NCBI GenBank assembly: GCA_934426825.1
Contig: CAKRYI010000007.1
Location: forward strand, 1-64,000
Source: an uncultured Acetatifactor sp.
GTDB taxonomy: Bacteria; Bacillota; Clostridia; Lachnospirales; Lachnospiraceae
DNA length: 64,000 nucleotides
Direction: 5' to 3'
The notes beneath the pieces were generated by a model. It had not been told where the DNA came from. It was given only the letters and a program-made list of their open reading frames with translations, and did not search any database. Both the position numbers and the translations under genes were made by a program. Shown piece after piece: positions 59,153 to 64,000 of the stretch (within the stretch, counting starts at the first letter, position 1; every line of letters starts with the position of its first letter).

Positions 59153-61486
59153 ATGGAAGAGCACAATAGGAAGCATTTTACAATCGCAGTAATGACCGGA
59201 GATACCCAGTCAGAGTATTCCGAGGATATGCTGAGGGGATTTTTTGTGAGTGCCGAGGAAGAGGGCGTGAATATCGTTCTTCTCATGGGACCGCAGATTC
59301 CCACATACTGTACGGATATAGTAACGAACAGTATCACCGGAAATTACCGTTATCAGTTTGATTCCATTTACCAATATACGCACCTGATAAAGCCGGATGC
59401 GGCTGTTATCACTTACGGTTCTCTTGCTGCCTTTAATAAGAAGGTAGATAAGCAGCAATTTTTAAAACAGTTTTCGGACATTCCCTGCCTGATGATAGAA
59501 GACGATTCCATGAATGAAAATGTGCCGTCCCTGACCTCGGACAATTACGGCGGAATGAAAGCCTGTGTGGAGCATCTGCTGGATGACCATGGTTTGCACA
59601 AGATTGTGTTTTTGGGCGGCCCGGAGGGCAATTTTGATGCGGAGGAGCGCAAGCGTGCCTACTGTGATGCCATGCGGGAACATCAGATTCCGGTGACGGA
59701 GACAATGATAATTCATGGAGATTACACGGAGCATGTAGACGAGCAGGTACTCTATCTTTTGGACAATAATCCTGATTTGGAAGCGATTGTGTGTGCCAAT
59801 GACGGTATGACGAAAGCCTGTTACCGCATTTGTGCCATGAGAAATATGATAGTGGGAAAGGACGTGGCAATTACCGGATTTGACGATATTGCACCGTGTC
59901 TTACCATGAATCCACCACTGACAAGTGTGTCACAAAGCATTTTCCGGGTGAGTTACCATGCACTTAAGAAAGCTGTGGCAATGTGCAGGGGAGAAAAGGT
60001 TGTTTCGGAGCACCTGCCCACGATTTTGAAAAAGAGGTGTTCCTGTGGCTGTACCCCGGTAAAAGCGCTGAAGGCAAGATATATACCGCAGGATGAAATG
60101 GAGGAGTTTATCCGAACCTCCGTGGAGGAGATAGCGCCTTATCTCTTTTCGGCAGTATCCTATGACAAGGATTACAAGGAATTAAAAGAGGCATTTTTCG
60201 CTTACTTTGATTATATATATACAACAGTGTTCCATGGCGGTGCGGGAACATTCAATATGGACCATCTGATGGAAATATTGAAAAAGATGACCTACTATCC
60301 GTATTTATCCAACGAGGCGCTGGTAAAGCAGATACTGGAGTTCTTGCAGATATTGCTGGCAAATGCCCCGGACGGGGAATCCCAGAGGCTGGTGGCATTC
60401 ATTATGGAATCCACCCAGCAGTACATACACTCTTTCAATGTAGAGAGACTGCAAAAGGAAATTTATATTTCCGACCGGAAATCATGGTTTGTTCCCACGT
60501 TTACCAAGGACTTGGCAAGCGAGGCCTATATGAACAACCCGGAAGGTATTTTTATGCGTGTCATGGGCGAACTGCAGAAAATGGCAGTCCGCAGGGCTTA
60601 CTTTTTCCTGTTTGACAGACCGGTGACTCATGTGCCCGGAAAACAGCTCAATTTTTCAAGCTGTCTGAGACTGGTGGCATATTTTAATCAAAAGGAAATG
60701 AAGTTCTATCATCAGGTGGAACAGCCGGTGATTACCAGACAGGAGGGGATTTCGTCCATCGTGGATGCAGAGGATTCCGCCTGCCTGACGTCTATGATTC
60801 TGTTTTCGGAAAGCAAGCAGTATGGCATGATGGTGTGCGATGTTGACAAGGAAGACATTGCCTTTTTACAGATATGCAGTGTGCAGTTGGGAACATTGCT
60901 CAACTTTATCGAATTGCACCAGTTGGAGCAGCAGGCACAGAGAGGACTGGAAAATTCTCTTCGCGTCATTCAGGAGCAGAACCGGATTCTTGGATTTTTG
61001 TCGGAATATGACGAACTGACGAATCTGTTGAACCGCAGAGGTTTCATTGAAAAGGCACTGAATTTATATGAAAAGAGCGAGGGCAAAAATGCGTGCCTGA
61101 TTTTCGGAGACTTGGATCATTTGAAAGAAATCAATGATGTTTTCGGTCACGGAGAAGGAGATTTTGCGATTCGCACGGCAGCGGACAGACTGACCGCCGT
61201 GTTGCCGGATGGTGCGCTGATTGGCAGAATCGGCGGGGACGAATATGTAGCGTTTCTGATTCCGGAGGAAGAGGATTTCAGCGCAAGAATACAGCATGAC
61301 TTTGCAGAGGCGGGCAGAACCTTTAATGATAAGAGCGATAAGCCATATTATGTGGACATTTCAATCGGGGTTTACGAGTTTGTCTGCGACCCTGCGGAGG
61401 ACTTCGGCAAAATGCTGGAACAGTCGGATCATCTGCTGTACCAGGCAAAACTTTCCAGAAGAACCACTATCTGTAAAGAGCCATAA
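59153..61486 (+). CDS. Soluble receptor: LacI-type ligand-binding domain fused to GGDEF domain (copy 1)
   Basis: The 777-residue protein has no signal peptide or membrane segment. Residues 5-290 resemble the sugar-binding domain of LacI repressors (TSDNYGGMKACVEHLLDDHG, AIVCANDGMTKACYR, AITGFDDIAP, NPPLTSVSQS) but lack the DNA-binding domain. A cysteine cluster C-S-C-G-C is at 296-300. A helical region and a GAF-like part (about 470-600) lead through a coiled coil to a GGDEF domain with intact GGDEY at 694-698. The usual RxxD inhibitory site upstream is absent. It is probably a diguanylate cyclase switched by a cytoplasmic small molecule; that is inference. Confidence 0.85.
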   Translation: MEEHNRKHFTIAVMTGDTQSEYSEDMLRGFFVSAEEEGVNIVLLMGPQIPTYCTDIVTNSITGNYRYQFDSIYQYTHLIKPDAAVITYGSLAAFNKKVDKQQFLKQFSDIPCLMIEDDSMNENVPSLTSDNYGGMKACVEHLLDDHGLHKIVFLGGPEGNFDAEERKRAYCDAMREHQIPVTETMIIHGDYTEHVDEQVLYLLDNNPDLEAIVCANDGMTKACYRICAMRNMIVGKDVAITGFDDIAPCLTMNPPLTSVSQSIFRVSYHALKKAVAMCRGEKVVSEHLPTILKKRCSCGCTPVKALKARYIPQDEMEEFIRTSVEEIAPYLFSAVSYDKDYKELKEAFFAYFDYIYTTVFHGGAGTFNMDHLMEILKKMTYYPYLSNEALVKQILEFLQILLANAPDGESQRLVAFIMESTQQYIHSFNVERLQKEIYISDRKSWFVPTFTKDLASEAYMNNPEGIFMRVMGELQKMAVRRAYFFLFDRPVTHVPGKQLNFSSCLRLVAYFNQKEMKFYHQVEQPVITRQEGISSIVDAEDSACLTSMILFSESKQYGMMVCDVDKEDIAFLQICSVQLGTLLNFIELHQLEQQAQRGLENSLRVIQEQNRILGFLSEYDELTNLLNRRGFIEKALNLYEKSEGKNACLIFGDLDHLKEINDVFGHGEGDFAIRTAADRLTAVLPDGALIGRIGGDEYVAFLIPEEEDFSARIQHDFAEAGRTFNDKSDKPYYVDISIGVYEFVCDPAEDFGKMLEQSDHLLYQAKLSRRTTICKEP

Positions 61487-61492
61487 AAACAG

Positions 61493-61521
61493 TTGCTTTT
61501 CAAAGGGCAATATGGTATCGT
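61493..61521 (+). promoter_or_regulatory. Promoter of the second LacI-GGDEF gene
   Basis: TTGCTT, a 17-nt spacer and TATCGT in the 127-bp gap between the paralogues. Confidence 0.4.
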
Positions 61522-61613
61522 TAGGAAATAGGTACTGAACAAATATTGGAAGGCAGTAGTCCATCTGAGAAAAAGGGGAAACAGGTGGATTTTTCTATAG
61601 GGGAAGAACAGAA

Positions 61614-63944
61614 ATGACTGAAATTTCGACAAAGCATTATACAATAGCGGTTATGACGGGCAGTATCCAGTCGGATTATTCCGAAGAGTTGATGCGGGGT
61701 ATTTATGCGTGCGCACAGGAAAACAATGCAAGTGTTATGCTGTTGATGGGTCCGCAGATACCTACCGGTTGTTCTGACATTGTTGCCAGCAGCACCACCG
61801 GAAATTACCGTCATCAGTTTGAGACCATCTATCAGTATATTCATTATATGAAGCCGGACGCCGCCATAGTGACCTATGGGTCGGTGCTTTCTTCGCGTTC
61901 CGCGGAGAGCAAGAGAAAGATACTGAGAAAAATTATTAATATCCCCTGTGTCGTAGTGGAAGATAAGTCCTATGGTGAAAAATTCCCCTATCTCATAGCA
62001 GATAATTACAGCGGTATGAAGGCATGTATCTGCCATCTGATAGAAGAGCACGGCTACAAAAAGATTACGTTTTTAAGCGGCCCGAAGGGCAATTATGATG
62101 CGGAGGAACGTCTGAGAGCATACACCGACACCATGGCGGAATACAATTTGGAAGTAACGAACACCATGGTAGCCTACGGAGACTATACCGACCATGTAGA
62201 TGAGCAGATATGCTATCTTTTGGATAACAATCCGGAGGTGGAAGCTATTGTCTGTGCGGATGATGTTATGGCAAAGGCATGCTACAGAGTGTGTGCCATG
62301 CGGAATCTGATTGTTGGAAAAGATGTGGCGATTACCGGATTTGATGACACCAGTTCTGCGCCCACGTTAAATCCACCACTGACAAGTGTGTCACAAAATA
62401 ATTTTCAGATTGGCTACCGGGCAATGAAGAATGCGATTGCCATGTGCAAGGGCAGGGAAGTTGTTTCAGAGGATATGCCCACCATTCTCAGGAAACGCTG
62501 CTCCTGCGGCTGTTCTCCCATGCGGATTTTGAATGCCAGATACATTCCGCAGGATGAAATCAGTGATTTCATTGATGCGGCAGTGGTGGAAATGGCAAAT
62601 TACCTGTTTTCCTCCGTTGCATATACCAAGGAGCGGATGGAGTTAAGTGAAACGCTGTCCGAGTATTGCTTTTATGTGTACAAAGCTATTTTTGCGGGCG
62701 GAATGGAAGAGTTCAGCATGGAGACGCTGATGGACATTTTGAGAAAAATGGCGTCGGATTCCCATGTTCCCAATGAACTGCTTTTGAAGCATTTGGAGCA
62801 GCTTTTACAGATCCTTTTGGCGAATGCGCCGGACGGAGAATCCCAGAAGCTCATTGCGTCCATTATTTCCTTTACCCAGCAGTTTGTACATTCCTATAAT
62901 ATTGAACTTTTGGAAAAACAAATCTTCCAGTCCAACCGGAAGTCATGGTTTGTGCCTATGTTTACAAGGGATTTGGCGAGTGAATCCTACATACGCAATC
63001 CGCAGGAGATTTTCTACCGGATTATGGAAGAAATGAAAAAGATGGCAGTGAGAAGTGCGTACTTTTTCTTATTTGATGAGCCGGTGCTCTACCAGTCGGG
63101 AGGTATGCTGGATTTCCCGAAGGAGATGAATCTGGTGGCATGTTATAATGCCGACAACATGAAATTTTTCCATCAGGAGGAACAGCCGAAGTTCACCAAC
63201 GAGAACGGTTTTTTGTCTTATATCAGCAAGATAGAGCAGGGGTGCTTTACCTCCGTGCTTCTGTTTTCCGAAAATAAGCAGTACGGACTGCTTGTTTGTG
63301 ATGTGGATTATGAGGATATTGCCTTTTTGCAGATTTGCAGTGTGCAGATAGGAACGCTGTTACATTTTATTGAGCTGAACCAGTTAGAGCAGCAGGCGCA
63401 GAATAAGCTGCAGAATTCGCTCCGTGTCATTAAGGAGCAGAACCGGATTCTTAGCTTTTTGTCCGAGTTTGACGAGCTGACAAAGCTGTTGAACCGCCGC
63501 GGATTTATCGAGCGTGCGCTGGCTCTGTATGAGCGCAGTGAGGGCGATAAGGCATATTTGATATTCGGCGATTTGGATCATTTGAAGGAAATCAACGACG
63601 TTTACGGGCACGCTGAGGGCGACTTCGCCATTCGGGAAATTGCGGCGCGGTTCCAGACGATTCTGCCTGCCAATGCGGTGATTGGACGAATCGGCGGAGA
63701 TGAGTTCGTGTCCTTCCTGATTACGGAGGAGAAGGACTTTAAGGAGCGCATTATCCGGGAGTTTGACGAGGAGAGCAAGGAGTTTAACCAGTCCTGCGAC
63801 AAACCCTACTACGTGGAGACTTCCATCGGTGTGTACGAATTTATCTGCAATCCGCAGGAAGATTTCGGCGAGATGCTGAAAAAGTCAGACCAGCTCTTAT
63901 ATCAGGCAAAGGCTGCAAGGCGCAAGAGCGTTAAGAAGCCTTAA
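61614..63944 (+). CDS. Soluble receptor: LacI-type ligand-binding domain fused to GGDEF domain (copy 2)
   Basis: The 776-residue paralogue of the preceding gene has the same layout and nearly the same residue numbering: ligand domain 5-290 (ADNYSGMKACICHLIEEHG, AITGFDDTSSAP), C-S-C-G-C at 296-300, middle region, coiled coil and GGDEF at 694-698. Conservation is highest in the coiled coil and GGDEF, lower in the 310-450 region. The RxxD inhibitory site is again missing. The two copies probably arose by tandem duplication and may detect different ligands. The start follows GGGGAAG. Confidence 0.85.
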   Translation: MTEISTKHYTIAVMTGSIQSDYSEELMRGIYACAQENNASVMLLMGPQIPTGCSDIVASSTTGNYRHQFETIYQYIHYMKPDAAIVTYGSVLSSRSAESKRKILRKIINIPCVVVEDKSYGEKFPYLIADNYSGMKACICHLIEEHGYKKITFLSGPKGNYDAEERLRAYTDTMAEYNLEVTNTMVAYGDYTDHVDEQICYLLDNNPEVEAIVCADDVMAKACYRVCAMRNLIVGKDVAITGFDDTSSAPTLNPPLTSVSQNNFQIGYRAMKNAIAMCKGREVVSEDMPTILRKRCSCGCSPMRILNARYIPQDEISDFIDAAVVEMANYLFSSVAYTKERMELSETLSEYCFYVYKAIFAGGMEEFSMETLMDILRKMASDSHVPNELLLKHLEQLLQILLANAPDGESQKLIASIISFTQQFVHSYNIELLEKQIFQSNRKSWFVPMFTRDLASESYIRNPQEIFYRIMEEMKKMAVRSAYFFLFDEPVLYQSGGMLDFPKEMNLVACYNADNMKFFHQEEQPKFTNENGFLSYISKIEQGCFTSVLLFSENKQYGLLVCDVDYEDIAFLQICSVQIGTLLHFIELNQLEQQAQNKLQNSLRVIKEQNRILSFLSEFDELTKLLNRRGFIERALALYERSEGDKAYLIFGDLDHLKEINDVYGHAEGDFAIREIAARFQTILPANAVIGRIGGDEFVSFLITEEKDFKERIIREFDEESKEFNQSCDKPYYVETSIGVYEFICNPQEDFGEMLKKSDQLLYQAKAARRKSVKKP

Positions 63945-63984
63945 GAAGCGGGTTGATAAGGTGTAATTGAGGAAGAAACGATAC

Positions 63985-64000
63985 ATGGACGAACAAATCT
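63985..64000 (+). CDS. Start of a further gene, cut by the window end
   Basis: ATG at 63985 is preceded by GAGGAAG at a good distance, and the frame reads MDEQI to the edge. It begins 40 bp after the second LacI-GGDEF gene and could be co-transcribed with it. Nothing more can be said. Confidence 0.4.

Overview
The window looks like chromosomal DNA of an anaerobic, spore-forming gut member of the Lachnospiraceae (Clostridia, Bacillota). This rests on the moderate-GC clostridial coding style, strong AGGAGG-type ribosome binding sites, sporulation genes (a GerA-family germination protein, YtaF, and a CotH-family protein whose family also includes non-spore members), oxygen-defence genes of anaerobes (reverse rubrerythrin with PerR), an anaerobic ribonucleotide reductase, and ABC sugar transporters encoded without their own ATPase. 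The genus cannot be fixed from the sequence alone. No rRNA, CRISPR array, prophage or intact insertion sequence was seen.

Layout. 0-0.45 kb: three tRNAs (Phe, Gly, Gly) on the minus strand. 0.5-6 kb: GerA-like protein, YtaF, an ion-transporter superfamily protein, YwlG, MurG and a TSCPD protein. 6-10 kb: membrane protein, glucose-6-phosphate isomerase, 2-hydroxyacid dehydrogenase, GtrA. 10.2-15.8 kb: a sugar ABC operon (two permeases, lipoprotein binding protein) with twin palindromic operators, followed by its probable LacI regulator. 15.8-19.3 kb: PerR/reverse rubrerythrin and NrdD with two NrdR boxes. 19.4-23 kb: HEAT-repeat protein, LuxS, NhaC, MTA/SAH nucleosidase. 23-31 kb: two two-component systems flanking a VTC/DUF4956/CotH operon. 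31-36.7 kb: a self-contained fructose PTS operon (FruR, FruK, FruA, HPr, enzyme I). 36.8-42.2 kb: RNA-modification and membrane genes, tRNA-Pro, RlmI-like methyltransferase. 42.2-47.4 kb: an AT-rich accessory islet (DUF3267 protein with a structured leader, DUF4143 ATPase, gene relics, NSS transporter, broken type I toxin). 47.4-54.6 kb: lipoprotein-like protein, PadR plus SEDS protein, MarR plus MATE exporter, fluoride riboswitch plus antiporter, metal exporter. 54.6-54.9 kb: structured three-way-junction repeats. 54.9-59 kb: Fur-family regulator, epimerase, tRNA-Lys, LuxR protein, Hsp20 under CIRCE. 59-64 kb: two tandem soluble receptors that join a LacI-type sugar-binding domain to a GGDEF domain.

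How the parts work together. Many transcription units pair a small regulator with its target and show a readable operator: LacI/ABC, PerR/rubrerythrin, NrdR/NrdD, MarR/MATE, PadR/SEDS, Fur-like/metal exporter, HrcA/Hsp20. LuxS and the nucleosidase form the S-adenosylhomocysteine recycling route. The fructose operon carries its whole phosphorelay. The least explained material is the LacI-GGDEF pair, the PadR-SEDS module, the VTC/DUF4956/CotH locus, the leader at 42.5 kb and the repeats at 54.7 kb.
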